From NCBI GenBank assembly GCA_964412815.1, contig CAYPQF010000021.1, positions 1 to 64,000 on the forward strand: a DNA stretch of 64,000 nt, read 5' to 3'. The notes beneath the pieces are model-generated. The model was not told the origin of the DNA. It ran no database searches and saw nothing but the letters and a program-made list of their open reading frames with translations. A program made the position numbers and the translations under genes. Each line of letters begins with the position of its first letter. Within the stretch, counting starts at the first letter, position 1. Shown piece after piece: positions 1 through 9,869 of the stretch. The DNA is from JAOAFZ01 sp964412815. GTDB taxonomy: Bacteria > Patescibacteriota > Microgenomatia > UBA1406 > GWC2-37-13.

Positions 1-1899
<1,899 letters not shown>

Positions 1900-1900
<1 letters not shown>

Positions 1901-1988
1901 ATCTCTTATGATGGTTACCGTTTTTGCGGTACACCTACTTAAAGAGATGAAGATTACTCTTTGCGCAAGCAAAGAGATAAACTTCATC
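1900..1988 (+). other. Structured spacer after 23S rRNA
   Basis: Seen: CATCTCTT (1900-1907) pairs with AAGAGATG (1942-1949) and encloses a hairpin at 1913-1935 (TACCG/CGGTA core). A second hairpin, GATGAAG (1946-1952) with CTTCATC (1982-1988), encloses CTCTTTGC-GCAA-GCAAAGAG (1957-1976). The two outer stems overlap by a few bases, so they may be alternatives. Inference: rRNA processing stems. The conserved loops of 5S rRNA are absent. Confidence 0.6.
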
Positions 1989-2023
1989 ACAAAAGTGTTT
2001 CCAGGTAGCAATACCTCGAACAG

Positions 2024-2051
2024 AAAAACCCACCGAAAGGTGGGTTTTTTT
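2024..2051 (+). terminator. Intrinsic terminator of the rRNA transcript
   Basis: Stem CCCACC-GAAA-GGTGGG (2029-2044), preceded by an A run and followed by seven T's. It can end transcription on either strand and closes the 23S transcript before the convergent SDR gene. Confidence 0.9.
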
Positions 2052-2088
2052 GTGGGGTAAAACACGTTTTAAGGCCTATCTAATGAAT

Positions 2089-2110
2089 AAATGGTATACT
2101 AGTACCATTT
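2089..2110. repeat. Inverted repeat between convergent units
   Basis: Perfect arms AAATGGTA (2089-2096) and TACCATTT (2103-2110) with a six-base spacer. It lies between the rRNA terminator and the 3' end of the SDR gene. It could be a 3' hairpin for the minus-strand gene, although there is no clear T run. Confidence 0.45.
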
Positions 2111-2139
2111 CACGCGGATCCTGATCTCCAGGCTTATTC

Positions 2140-3018
2140 TTAGGGAAACAGCATCCCATTGGTTCCACCATAGACATGTGAGGTAACGCTGCTTGCTTCA
2201 TCAGATGCTAAAAAGACAAAGATCGACGCCATCTCAATTGGTTGTGCAGCACGTTCTAACAGCGTATCTGCTCCAAACTGAGCGACTTTTTCTTCTGGCA
2301 TGGTAGTCACAATAAATGGGGTCCAGACCGGACCCGGCGCAACTGCATTCACGCGGATTCCCTTTTGCGCAGCTTCTGGCGCCAGACCTTTGGTGAAGTT
2401 GGCCATGGTTGCTTTTGTTGCGGCATAGGGGAGAAGATTGGGAGATGGGGTATACGCCTGAATTGATGATGTATTGATAATTGAGCCTCCCGTTCTCATC
2501 TGCTGCATTGCATATTTTGATAACCAGAACATGGCATAGATATTGGTCTTACAATGCCGGTCAAACTCATCCGTAGTGACCTCCTGAATACTCTCATAAT
2601 TTTTTTGATACGCTGCATTGTTAATCAGGATATCAATACCTCCAAACTGCTCTACTGTTTTGTCAACGAGCATCTTGCAATGATCCTCGTTCTGTATATC
2701 ACCGGGAATTGCCAGCGCTTCTTTTCCCACTTCCTGTATTGCAGCAACCACTTCGTCGGCATCCTCCTGCTCGTCAAGATAGGAGATTACCACGTCAGCT
2801 CCTTCGCAGGCATACGTATAAGCGACCGCACGTCCTATGCCGCTGTCGCCTCCGGTTATCAGCGCAACTTTACCCTTCAATCTATCACTGCCCTTGTAGG
2901 TCCCGCGGCCATAATCGGGTCGGGGAGTCATCTTGCCTTCCAAACCTGGCCAAGGCTGAGACTGTTCAGGATACGGCGGCTGGGGATACATTCTTTTGGG
3001 ATCCGTTTGATGTGCCAT
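2140..3018 (-). CDS. Short-chain dehydrogenase/reductase, stress-protein type
   Basis: NAD(P)-dependent SDR oxidoreductase of 292 residues, probably cytosolic. Seen: cofactor motif TGGDSGIG (55-62), NNAA (133-136), catalytic Ser near 184, and YAATK with Tyr198 and Lys202. The N-terminal extension of about 45 residues, rich in Pro, Gln and Tyr, is typical of the general stress protein 39/YhdF-type subgroup; this family link is from memory. The substrate cannot be read from sequence. The gene stands alone, converges on the rRNA unit and is followed upstream by msrA in the same direction, so a role in oxidative or osmotic stress is a reasonable inference. The -10 box upstream of the start is weak. 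Confidence 0.9.
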   Translation of the reverse strand: MAHQTDPKRMYPQPPYPEQSQPWPGLEGKMTPRPDYGRGTYKGSDRLKGKVALITGGDSGIGRAVAYTYACEGADVVISYLDEQEDADEVVAAIQEVGKEALAIPGDIQNEDHCKMLVDKTVEQFGGIDILINNAAYQKNYESIQEVTTDEFDRHCKTNIYAMFWLSKYAMQQMRTGGSIINTSSIQAYTPSPNLLPYAATKATMANFTKGLAPEAAQKGIRVNAVAPGPVWTPFIVTTMPEEKVAQFGADTLLERAAQPIEMASIFVFLASDEASSVTSHVYGGTNGMLFP

Positions 3019-3140
3019 AAATATACATAATTCATAATAGATACAGCATACTGCCCTGATATGGGGGCAGTGTAATGGAAGAATTAAGATCGGGAAAGAA
3101 GCGTGGAATCAGATTAGCGGCACCAGACATATCAAACCTC

Positions 3141-3716
3141 TCAGTGTTTTACGGGTTGTTCAGAAGCCATCTTCCCGTATTTCTTTAAGAACTTTTGTAC
3201 TTTAGGAGCGATCACCATTGAGCAATAGGGTTGATATCCGTTTTTGTTAAAGTAATTCAGGTGGTAATCTTCTGCTTTATAAAAAGTATCGAGTGGCTTT
3301 ATCTCGGTCACCACCGGTTGTGTGTATTCATCGCTCTCGATAAGTTTCTTGATATACTGTTCCGCCTGATTTCGTTGCTCAGGAGAGGTTGTCAAAATAA
3401 TAGACCGGTATTGTGTTCCGATATCATTTCCCTGACGATTCAGTGATGTTGGATCGTGTGTATGCATAAAAACATCAAGAAGTTGCTGGTAGGTGATAAC
3501 TGCGGGATCAAACTCTATTTGAATAACCTCTGCATGACCCGTTCCACCAGCACACACTTCGTCATAGTTGGGATGAGGAAGATGTCCACCCGCATATCCG
3601 GGAACTACGCGACGTACCCCATTGATACGCTGAAAAATTGCTTCGATACACCAGAAACAACCACCGCCGAATACCGCAGTTTGGGTTTGAGGAGATATCA
3701 TAGGAGAAGAATTCAT
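3141..3716 (-). CDS. msrA: Peptide-methionine (S)-S-oxide reductase MsrA
   Basis: Repairs oxidised methionine by reducing methionine-S-sulfoxide in proteins, using thioredoxin-type reductants. Seen: the family signature GCFWCIEA at residues 19-26, with catalytic Cys20, then the conserved GYAGG and the GHAEV and TQYRS segments. Length of 191 residues is normal for a single-domain MsrA; no fused MsrB is present. A -10-like TAGGAT (minus strand, 3723-3728) lies six bases before the ATG, suggesting a leaderless mRNA. There is no signal peptide, so it acts in the cytoplasm. Confidence 0.96.
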   Translation of the reverse strand: MNSSPMISPQTQTAVFGGGCFWCIEAIFQRINGVRRVVPGYAGGHLPHPNYDEVCAGGTGHAEVIQIEFDPAVITYQQLLDVFMHTHDPTSLNRQGNDIGTQYRSIILTTSPEQRNQAEQYIKKLIESDEYTQPVVTEIKPLDTFYKAEDYHLNYFNKNGYQPYCSMVIAPKVQKFLKKYGKMASEQPVKH

Positions 3717-3762
3717 ACTTCTATCCTAGCATGAGCAAGGTAAGGGAAGATTAAGAACCGGA

Positions 3763-4449
3763 TTATCTTTTGGTAAAGTAGGTGTACCCATCTACACGTG
3801 AGGGCAGACTTGTTTTACCAATGGTTGCCGAGCTAAATTCCATACCCTCAGGAATCTCGCACCAGAGAGGGACATCAAACTGATAGTGACGGGGCTGATT
3901 AAAATAGCTATTTGCTAATCGTTCCCCCCGCATCCCATGTCGTGCAAAAGCAGCTGCAATAAAATCACGTTCTAGTTCGGTATAAGTAGTTACGAGCATC
4001 TGTCCATTTGGTTGGAGAACTTCTGCCCATTGTGCTAATGTATCTCCCCACCAGGTATTAAGGGTAACCTGTCCGGTACCACCAAACACTTTTTCGATAA
4101 CACGAGGTGCACGACTGACAACAAGGTGCGGTTGCATACCAACTGCATCCATACATCCCTGAATATCCTGAATATCCATTTGTAAAAATCCGTTTCCTAA
4201 TCTAAGCGCGGACTGAGCAAAACTTTGTTTTGGCTGCTCAATATCAAAAGAATAAATCATTGCATCTGGCCCATATACTTCACGCATGGCTACGACATCT
4301 ACACATTCACCAGCATTAAGATTAAAGATAACCGCATGAGAAGGAAGCTCTTTTGGTTTTGTAAATCGTCTAAAGATGTTTTTCTGATAACCGAACTTTT
4401 CGTATATCAAAGTTAAATCATCGATAAATTTTTTTTCAGGATTTGCCAT
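3763..4449 (-). CDS. Class I SAM-dependent methyltransferase-like protein
   Basis: 228 residues. Seen: a Rossmann-like pattern. A beta strand with NLNAG stands where the glycine-rich motif I is expected, followed by an acidic strand end (YSFDIEQ), then QMDIQD, and a later LQPNGQMLVTTY segment resembling the strand after motif III. Motif I is degenerate (no GxGxG), so SAM binding is likely but not certain, and the substrate is unknown. The TATAAT box (minus strand, 4457-4462) is seven bases before the ATG. It is divergent from ruvC across an 81-bp gap holding a palindromic operator candidate, so the two genes could share control. Confidence 0.6.
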   Translation of the reverse strand: MANPEKKFIDDLTLIYEKFGYQKNIFRRFTKPKELPSHAVIFNLNAGECVDVVAMREVYGPDAMIYSFDIEQPKQSFAQSALRLGNGFLQMDIQDIQGCMDAVGMQPHLVVSRAPRVIEKVFGGTGQVTLNTWWGDTLAQWAEVLQPNGQMLVTTYTELERDFIAAAFARHGMRGERLANSYFNQPRHYQFDVPLWCEIPEGMEFSSATIGKTSLPSRVDGYTYFTKR

Positions 4450-4484
4450 AAGAGATATTATAACATAATACTATAAGAACATGG

Positions 4485-4507
4485 TCGTTCTTAAGAACGA
4501 TCGTTCC
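4485..4507. promoter_or_regulatory. Overlapping palindromes; candidate LexA/SOS box before ruvC
   Basis: TCGTTCTTAAGAACGA (4485-4500) is a perfect 16-bp palindrome and overlaps GAACGATCGTTC (4495-4506), a second perfect palindrome. The 14-mer at 4494-4507 matches the Gram-positive LexA consensus CGAAC-RNRY-GTTYC at 12 of 14 positions by my count. It covers the place of the -35 box for the ruvC -10 at 4519-4524. SOS control of ruvC is an inference. Confidence 0.5.
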
Positions 4508-4530
4508 CCTCCCTATGGTATACTGAGTGT

Positions 4531-5025
4531 ATGAAGGTACTTGCCATTGACCCCGGGTACGAAAAATGCGGATTTTCTCTGTTTGAACGAAGCAGTACTC
4601 CTCAGCTTATAGAATCAGGTCTCATCAAAACACAGAAAACGCTTCCTCATGCCAAGCGCCTCCACCAGCTCTATATTGAGCTTGAAGCAACTATTCAAAA
4701 CCATCAACCGGATACGCTGGCGATCGAAAAGGTTTTTTTCAGTAAAAATGTCTCTACTGCGCTCGGCGTCAGTCAATCAATCGGGATCGTTCTGTTGCTG
4801 GCTGCTCAATATAATTTGCAGATTCTGGAGTTTACTCCAAACCAGATCAAAGAGATTATATGCGGCTATGGAAATGCGGATAAGAAATCAGTACAGAAAA
4901 TGTTATGGTTGCAACTGGGAAGAGAAGTTAAGGTAAAAGATGATGACGAGTCTGATGCAATTGCGTGTGGTCTGGCTGCTTGTTTTATCAACCCCAGCCT
5001 CGCGGCTCTCAAAACTGCAGCATAA
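4531..5025 (+). CDS. ruvC: Crossover junction endodeoxyribonuclease RuvC
   Basis: Resolves Holliday junctions by paired nicking, normally with RuvAB. Seen: acidic active-site residues in family context, Asp7 in AIDPGYEKCG, Glu66 in LAIEKVFF, and the C-terminal DDDESDAIA segment. The 164-residue length fits RuvC. Promoter: TATACT at 4519-4524 with an upstream TG (extended -10), exactly six bases from the ATG, so the transcript should be leaderless. A LexA-like palindrome sits just upstream. RuvA and RuvB are not in this window. Confidence 0.96.
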   Translation: MKVLAIDPGYEKCGFSLFERSSTPQLIESGLIKTQKTLPHAKRLHQLYIELEATIQNHQPDTLAIEKVFFSKNVSTALGVSQSIGIVLLLAAQYNLQILEFTPNQIKEIICGYGNADKKSVQKMLWLQLGREVKVKDDDESDAIACGLAACFINPSLAALKTAA

Positions 5026-5035
5026 TTGATCAGTC

Positions 5036-5947
5036 TCAGTTTGCCCCCATTACTGACACTACTTTTGTCGAATACTCCGCCCCGTGTTTCATCGCTTTCA
5101 CAATATCATGTGATGTCGTAAAGCTGGCGATAAACCCTGCGGTATATCCATCTCCCGCGCCGGTAGCGTCAACGACTTTTTTTGCTTTTACAGCTGGCTG
5201 ATGATATACATTCTCTTCATAGTATCCATGACTGCCCTTGAGGCCGTCCGTTAAAATCAGCATGAGATGTTTAAATTCCCCAAGATATTCTTCCTTGAGG
5301 TTTTCTTTAAAGTTAATCTCGTCGTACGGAGTACGAATCATCTCTGAAAACTCATGCGCATTAATGATCAGCACATCTACATACTTTAAGAAGCGCCGTA
5401 ATGACGCAAAGTCTTTGCGACAGTCAGAGATACCCAGGTTCGCAAATGTCGTTATCTCCCGATCTTTAAAAAATTTAAGAATACGGGTTTTCGTCTGTAA
5501 TGAAAGGCTGGGCAGATTCGCAAGATAAACCATTCTGGTGTGCACCAGTTTTTCCAGTTCTTTCTGTTCGTCATAGGTCTCCTGATGTTTGGAGCGATAG
5601 TTCACAATGCTCCGATCTCCATTTGACGCGATCATTACTGCGGAGATGTTGTAAAAATCTTTTTCAAAAATAGAGAGGGAGTAGTCAATACCGATCTCAT
5701 CCAGTTTATGAAGAATAACCTTTTTAAAGACGTTTTCTCCGATCGTTGCTGCCAGAGCGACCTTGAGGCCATTTTTTTTAGCACCTATGGCAACATTGGT
5801 GGCGCCTCCTCCCAGCCCTTCATAGAAGCCGTCTGCAAAGTATTTTCCCCCAATAGCAAGACTGAAGCGGCCATCTTCCTGGGTAAGAGAGTCACCGGTA
5901 AAGTAGAGATCAACTGCAACGGTTCCGATTGAGACTAAATCGTACAT
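5036..5947 (-). CDS. PfkB-family carbohydrate/nucleoside kinase
   Basis: Ribokinase-like sugar or nucleoside kinase. Seen: N-terminal strand with the substrate Asp context (IGTVAVDLYFTGD), a GGGATNVAIGAKK segment matching PfkB signature 1, and the C-terminal DATGAGDGYTAGF near residues 256-268, matching signature 2 with the catalytic Asp and anion hole. I chose the ATG at 5947 (303 residues) over a GTG eleven codons upstream because homology begins at the second start. The substrate (ribose, adenosine or fructose type) cannot be told from sequence. It converges with ruvC, with only about ten bases between the stops. Confidence 0.88.
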   Translation of the reverse strand: MYDLVSIGTVAVDLYFTGDSLTQEDGRFSLAIGGKYFADGFYEGLGGGATNVAIGAKKNGLKVALAATIGENVFKKVILHKLDEIGIDYSLSIFEKDFYNISAVMIASNGDRSIVNYRSKHQETYDEQKELEKLVHTRMVYLANLPSLSLQTKTRILKFFKDREITTFANLGISDCRKDFASLRRFLKYVDVLIINAHEFSEMIRTPYDEINFKENLKEEYLGEFKHLMLILTDGLKGSHGYYEENVYHQPAVKAKKVVDATGAGDGYTAGFIASFTTSHDIVKAMKHGAEYSTKVVSVMGAN

Positions 5948-6008
5948 AAAAGGGTCTTTGGATACTATCCAATTATACACAAATACGAAACTGGTACAAT
6001 ACGTATGT

Positions 6009-6692
6009 ATGCTCTTAGTAGTCGCCGGCGAAGATTCAATTCAGTCTCGTGAATACATCGCACAATTAAAGAAAAAATATCATCAACAGCACGCTTCTGT
6101 GTATGAAATTTCTCCCAAACAGCTGGACGAAGCGAAAAAGGATATGGTTACTCAGACACTCTTTACCGATAAGATCATCTATTTTACGGAAGGACTGATT
6201 GGCCATATTGCCAAACAGAAAAAAAAGAAGGCGGAAGAACTCAAAAAAATTCACGAGAACGACGCACTCCTGGTAGTTGACTGGGAAAACGGAAAATCAT
6301 TATACAGTCTGGGATTGAAAGCTGCACCCTATCTGAAAGAGTTTAAACCGGATGCCAGTATCTTCGATCTGCTGGACAGTTGTGTTCCGGGTAATAAACA
6401 GAGATTTATCAAGCTGCTGAACGAAGTAATGGAGACCCAGGATCCTGTTTTTGTGTTTACTCTGTTACAGCGGCATGCAAAATCACTTCTGGTGTTAAAA
6501 CATAATCCGGGACAGTGGAAAGGGTCACCGTGGCAAAAAACAAAAATGACCGGCCAGGCCTCACGGTGGGATGATAAAAAGCTTCTGAAGTTCTACGAAG
6601 GAATGACGCGTATCGATCTGGCCCTCAAGACGAGCAGTACTCCATATAGCATTCGCGCTTCGCTTGAGATTATTGCGGCCGTTCTTATATAA
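6009..6692 (+). CDS. holA: DNA polymerase III delta subunit-like protein HolA
   Basis: The clamp-loader delta subunit opens the beta sliding clamp. The product here is 227 residues, much shorter than E. coli HolA (343), a reduction I associate with CPR genomes. Seen: N-terminal GEDSIQSREYI, a lysine-rich middle, and the C-terminal collar-type pattern (LLQRHAKSLL, then W..KKLLKFYEGMTRIDLALKTS..P). The ATG at 6009 is preferred because upstream codons overlap the promoter: TACAAT at 5995-6000 lies eight bases before it. The next gene's -10 lies inside its last codons. Confidence 0.8.
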   Translation: MLLVVAGEDSIQSREYIAQLKKKYHQQHASVYEISPKQLDEAKKDMVTQTLFTDKIIYFTEGLIGHIAKQKKKKAEELKKIHENDALLVVDWENGKSLYSLGLKAAPYLKEFKPDASIFDLLDSCVPGNKQRFIKLLNEVMETQDPVFVFTLLQRHAKSLLVLKHNPGQWKGSPWQKTKMTGQASRWDDKKLLKFYEGMTRIDLALKTSSTPYSIRASLEIIAAVLI

Positions 6693-6699
6693 TACGCTT

Positions 6700-7902
6700 A
6701 TGGATACACAACCACTGGTGATTCTTGCGGCTGGAAAAGGCACCCGCCTCATGCCCCTGACTGCGTATCGTCCAAAACATCTACTTCGTGTCTATGGGAA
6801 AACCATTATCGAGATTACCCTGGATAATCTGCGTCCGTATATCAATAAAGCAATTATTGTGATCGGTCACCAAAAAGATGTCTTCGAAGCAGAGATGGGT
6901 CACGAGTATAACGGCATTCCGATCGAATATGTCATTCAGGATGAACAGAAAGGGACCGGACACGCACTCCACGCTGCCCGTGAGGCAGTAAACGGTCAAT
7001 CGTTCTATGCTATCTACGGAGACGGGATCTATATGGCATCCCATCTGGAATCAATTGCCGGTTCTCAGCAAGGGATTGTAGGAAAGCGCTCAGATAACTG
7101 GCAGACGCTGGGTGTACTGGTTCAGAATGAGGACGGAACCCTCAAAGAAATTCATGAGAAACCTGAAACATTTGTTGGAAATCTGGTCAATATTGGTGTC
7201 TTTAAGTTTGACCCGGATATCTTTGAGACCTTTGAAGAGATTACCCCTTCACCACGAGGAGAATATGAACTTACGGATATGATCTCAGTGTATGCCAGAA
7301 CACATCAGATACAGGTTGGCGTTACCGACGCAGACTGGCTTGAGATTAGCTATCCATGGAGCTTACTTTCGGTTGCAGAGTATCTTGCACCAACCATAGA
7401 ACAGAAAATTGAAGGCACAATCGAAGAGAACGTAGTGATCAAAGGCCGCGTAACGTTGGGAAAAAACGCTGTAATCAAATCAGGTACCTATATCGAAGGA
7501 GACTGTGTGATTGGTGAGAATAGTGAAATTGGTCCAAACGCCTATATTCGGGGCTTCGCTTCGATTGGAAATCACTGTAAAGTCGGTAGTGCTGTCGAGA
7601 TCAAGAATACGATTGTGGGAGACAACTCCAAAATTCCCCATCTGTCCTATGTTGGGGACAGTGTGATCGGGACGAATGCCAACCTCTCCGGCGGGACCAT
7701 TACCGGGAGCCTTCGTCATGATGGGCAGACAGTAAAATCGATGGTGAACGGACAGCTGGTTGATACCGGACGCAAAAAGTTTGGAACGGTAATCGGAGAT
7801 AACGCCAAGACCGGTATCAAGACCTCAATCTATCCGGGACGGAAGATTGGCGCAGATTGTACGACACTACCAGGTTCCGTCATTAGCGAAGACGTCGTCT
7901 GA
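6700..7902 (+). CDS. GlmU-like bifunctional sugar-1-phosphate nucleotidylyltransferase/acyltransferase
   Basis: Predicted to make an NDP-sugar, probably UDP-GlcNAc or a dTDP-sugar, for cell-surface glycans. Seen: N-terminal nucleotidyltransferase motif LAAGKGTRLMPLT (near 7-19) followed by RPKHLL, then GDGIY and EIHEKPE. From about residue 235 there are left-handed beta-helix hexapeptide repeats (IGENSEIG, IGNHCKVGS, VGDNSKIP). 400 residues. The layout matches the archaeal-type two-domain GlmU family rather than RmlA alone. The ATG at 6700 has TATAAT (6688-6693) six bases upstream, inside holA. The mutase downstream could supply its sugar-1-phosphate. Confidence 0.85.
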   Translation: MDTQPLVILAAGKGTRLMPLTAYRPKHLLRVYGKTIIEITLDNLRPYINKAIIVIGHQKDVFEAEMGHEYNGIPIEYVIQDEQKGTGHALHAAREAVNGQSFYAIYGDGIYMASHLESIAGSQQGIVGKRSDNWQTLGVLVQNEDGTLKEIHEKPETFVGNLVNIGVFKFDPDIFETFEEITPSPRGEYELTDMISVYARTHQIQVGVTDADWLEISYPWSLLSVAEYLAPTIEQKIEGTIEENVVIKGRVTLGKNAVIKSGTYIEGDCVIGENSEIGPNAYIRGFASIGNHCKVGSAVEIKNTIVGDNSKIPHLSYVGDSVIGTNANLSGGTITGSLRHDGQTVKSMVNGQLVDTGRKKFGTVIGDNAKTGIKTSIYPGRKIGADCTTLPGSVISEDVV

Positions 7903-8004
7903 ACAGTATTGGGCTCGCGTTTGGTGCTGGGCAAATACCGGGAAGTATGATATCCTTCGAGTACTGGAGATGCACTCTATTATTACTAATTTTCTGTTTG
8001 TTAC

Positions 8005-9369
8005 ATGCCAAATTTGAATCTTTCCTCATTCCATGACTACGATGTCCGTGGAATTTATCCTTCCGCTATTGATGAAGAATTTTTTTATCATCTGGGAAAA
8101 TCATTTGCGTTATATTTTAAGAAAGGCCCTGTCGGAGTAGGCCATGATACGCGCTTATCCTCACCATCACTCAATAATTCATTTATCGAAGGAATGACTG
8201 ATTATGGCGTAGATGTGGTAGATCTGGGTAACATCTCTACCGAGATGCATAACTATTCGCTGGGTAAACATCCCTTTGTTGCTAATGTAATGATCACCGC
8301 CAGTCATAATCCCCCGGAATATAACGGTGTAAAAAGTGCACTGCATGGTGTTATCCCGCTGCATAGCGGATTTGGTCTGCCGGAAGTAAAGGCGTTCATG
8401 AATCAGGATCTGCCAAAAGCTGCTCAGAAAGGCACTGTGCGCAAGATGGATATTTTTGATGAATTTATCGAGCATGTACTGTCATCGGCTGATCTGGGCA
8501 AGATGAAAAAAGGAATGAAGGTAGTTGTTGATGCTGGTAACGGGATGGGGGGTCCTGCCTGGAACCGGATGAAAGATCTGTTACCCGTCGAAATTATCCC
8601 GTTATATCTTGAGCCAGATGGGACCTTCCCGCACCATGTGGCTGATCCGTCAAAAGATGCGAACCTCCAGGATCTCATGAACAAAGTAAAAGAGACTGGC
8701 GCAGAGCTGGGAATTGCTCTGGATGGAGACGCTGACCGGGCGGTATTTGTAGATGAAAAAGGAAACCGTGTTACTGGCACTATTGCCGCTGCAATGTTCT
8801 GTGAATATTTCCTGCAGCAGCAAAAGGGAACCTGTCTCTTCGATGCCACCGTTGGAAAGATTGTACCGGATACCATTAGTAAAAATGGCGGCACACCAAT
8901 CCGCACTCGGGTCGGACACTCGTTTATCAAGACACATATGAAAGAAGTGAACGCTATCTTCGCCGGAGAAGAATCGGGCCACTACTATTTTGCCAAAAAC
9001 TTTAATGCCGAATCATCTTTGATGGCAGGAATGCTGATGATCGAGATTGTCTCAACCAAAGGCAAACCGCTCTCCGAGATCGCCAAGGAGTTTGATGTAT
9101 ACGCACGCTCCGGTGAGACCAACTTTAAAGTTCCGGATGGTCAGCAGATGATTGCTACGTTGAAAGAGAGATACGAATCTCAAGCAAAATCTATCGATGA
9201 ACTGGATGGAGTAACCTTCTGGTTTGCCGACTACTGGTTTATTGTCCGACTCTCAAAGACAGAGCCGCTTATGCGGCTGTTTATGGAAGCTGATTCTAAA
9301 GAATTATTAGACACAAAGATAGCGGAAGCAATCGAAATTATCACACAAAACGGGGGCACAAAAAAATAA
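8005..9369 (+). CDS. manB: Phosphomannomutase/phosphoglucomutase
   Basis: Interconverts hexose-6-phosphate and hexose-1-phosphate (mannose, glucose or glucosamine). Seen: the phosphoserine loop TASHNPPEYNG with Ser near residue 99, the Mg-binding loop DGDADR near 239-244, a GEESGHYYF sugar-specificity loop, and the C-terminal phosphate-binding segment around LSKTEPLMR. The 454-residue length is typical. It follows the GlmU-like gene after about 100 bases and probably works with it in NDP-sugar supply. The exact hexose preference is not decidable here; the symbol is a family-level label. Confidence 0.93.
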   Translation: MPNLNLSSFHDYDVRGIYPSAIDEEFFYHLGKSFALYFKKGPVGVGHDTRLSSPSLNNSFIEGMTDYGVDVVDLGNISTEMHNYSLGKHPFVANVMITASHNPPEYNGVKSALHGVIPLHSGFGLPEVKAFMNQDLPKAAQKGTVRKMDIFDEFIEHVLSSADLGKMKKGMKVVVDAGNGMGGPAWNRMKDLLPVEIIPLYLEPDGTFPHHVADPSKDANLQDLMNKVKETGAELGIALDGDADRAVFVDEKGNRVTGTIAAAMFCEYFLQQQKGTCLFDATVGKIVPDTISKNGGTPIRTRVGHSFIKTHMKEVNAIFAGEESGHYYFAKNFNAESSLMAGMLMIEIVSTKGKPLSEIAKEFDVYARSGETNFKVPDGQQMIATLKERYESQAKSIDELDGVTFWFADYWFIVRLSKTEPLMRLFMEADSKELLDTKIAEAIEIITQNGGTKK

Positions 9370-9372
9370 CCC

Positions 9373-9822
9373 ATGAAGAAGCTGTTAACAATCGGCTTTA
9401 TACTACTCGGATTATACGCTGCAGGACTGTTTTTGGTGTCATACACCCCGGTCATGTCGTGGCAGAAATCACAACAGTTGACGAACTATACCATCTGGAG
9501 TCAGTTACAGGCATGGCGCCTGAACGCGGGTTACCCCGCGTATCGCGAATCTCATCGTACCTGCGACATAGCACAGTTTCGCTTGAAGCAGATCCAAAAA
9601 AAATTCGATCACCATGGGCTTAAGATAAAAGATTTTTGCTCAAACGGCGAGATCTGTAAAATCGCAGAGAATATTGCCCGGGGGCAGTCAGATGCCAGAA
9701 CACTGCTGGATGACTGGCTGGGATCACCACCCCACGCCGCCAACCTCAAGCAGTCCTTTACCGAAGGATGTGTTGCCACAAACGGCTACTACACCGTATT
9801 GATCCTCGCTTCGTTTCAGTAA
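9373..9822 (+). CDS. Small CAP/SCP-domain protein, membrane anchored
   Basis: 149 residues. Seen: an N-terminal hydrophobic anchor or signal (about 5-24), then a compact CAP (cysteine-rich secretory protein) core with CDIAQFRLKQIQ, ENIARG, a DDWLGSPPHAANL segment matching the family's W..S..H..N pattern, and a closing GYYTVLI strand. Four cysteines could form two disulfides, which fits extracytoplasmic location. It starts three bases after the mutase gene and is probably cotranscribed. The family's biochemical role in bacteria is poorly defined, and no enzyme activity is claimed. Confidence 0.75.
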   Translation: MKKLLTIGFILLGLYAAGLFLVSYTPVMSWQKSQQLTNYTIWSQLQAWRLNAGYPAYRESHRTCDIAQFRLKQIQKKFDHHGLKIKDFCSNGEICKIAENIARGQSDARTLLDDWLGSPPHAANLKQSFTEGCVATNGYYTVLILASFQ

Positions 9823-9869
9823 TTCTCCCCAGCGTATCACCTGTAGTCGTGATACAATAACAGATACCT

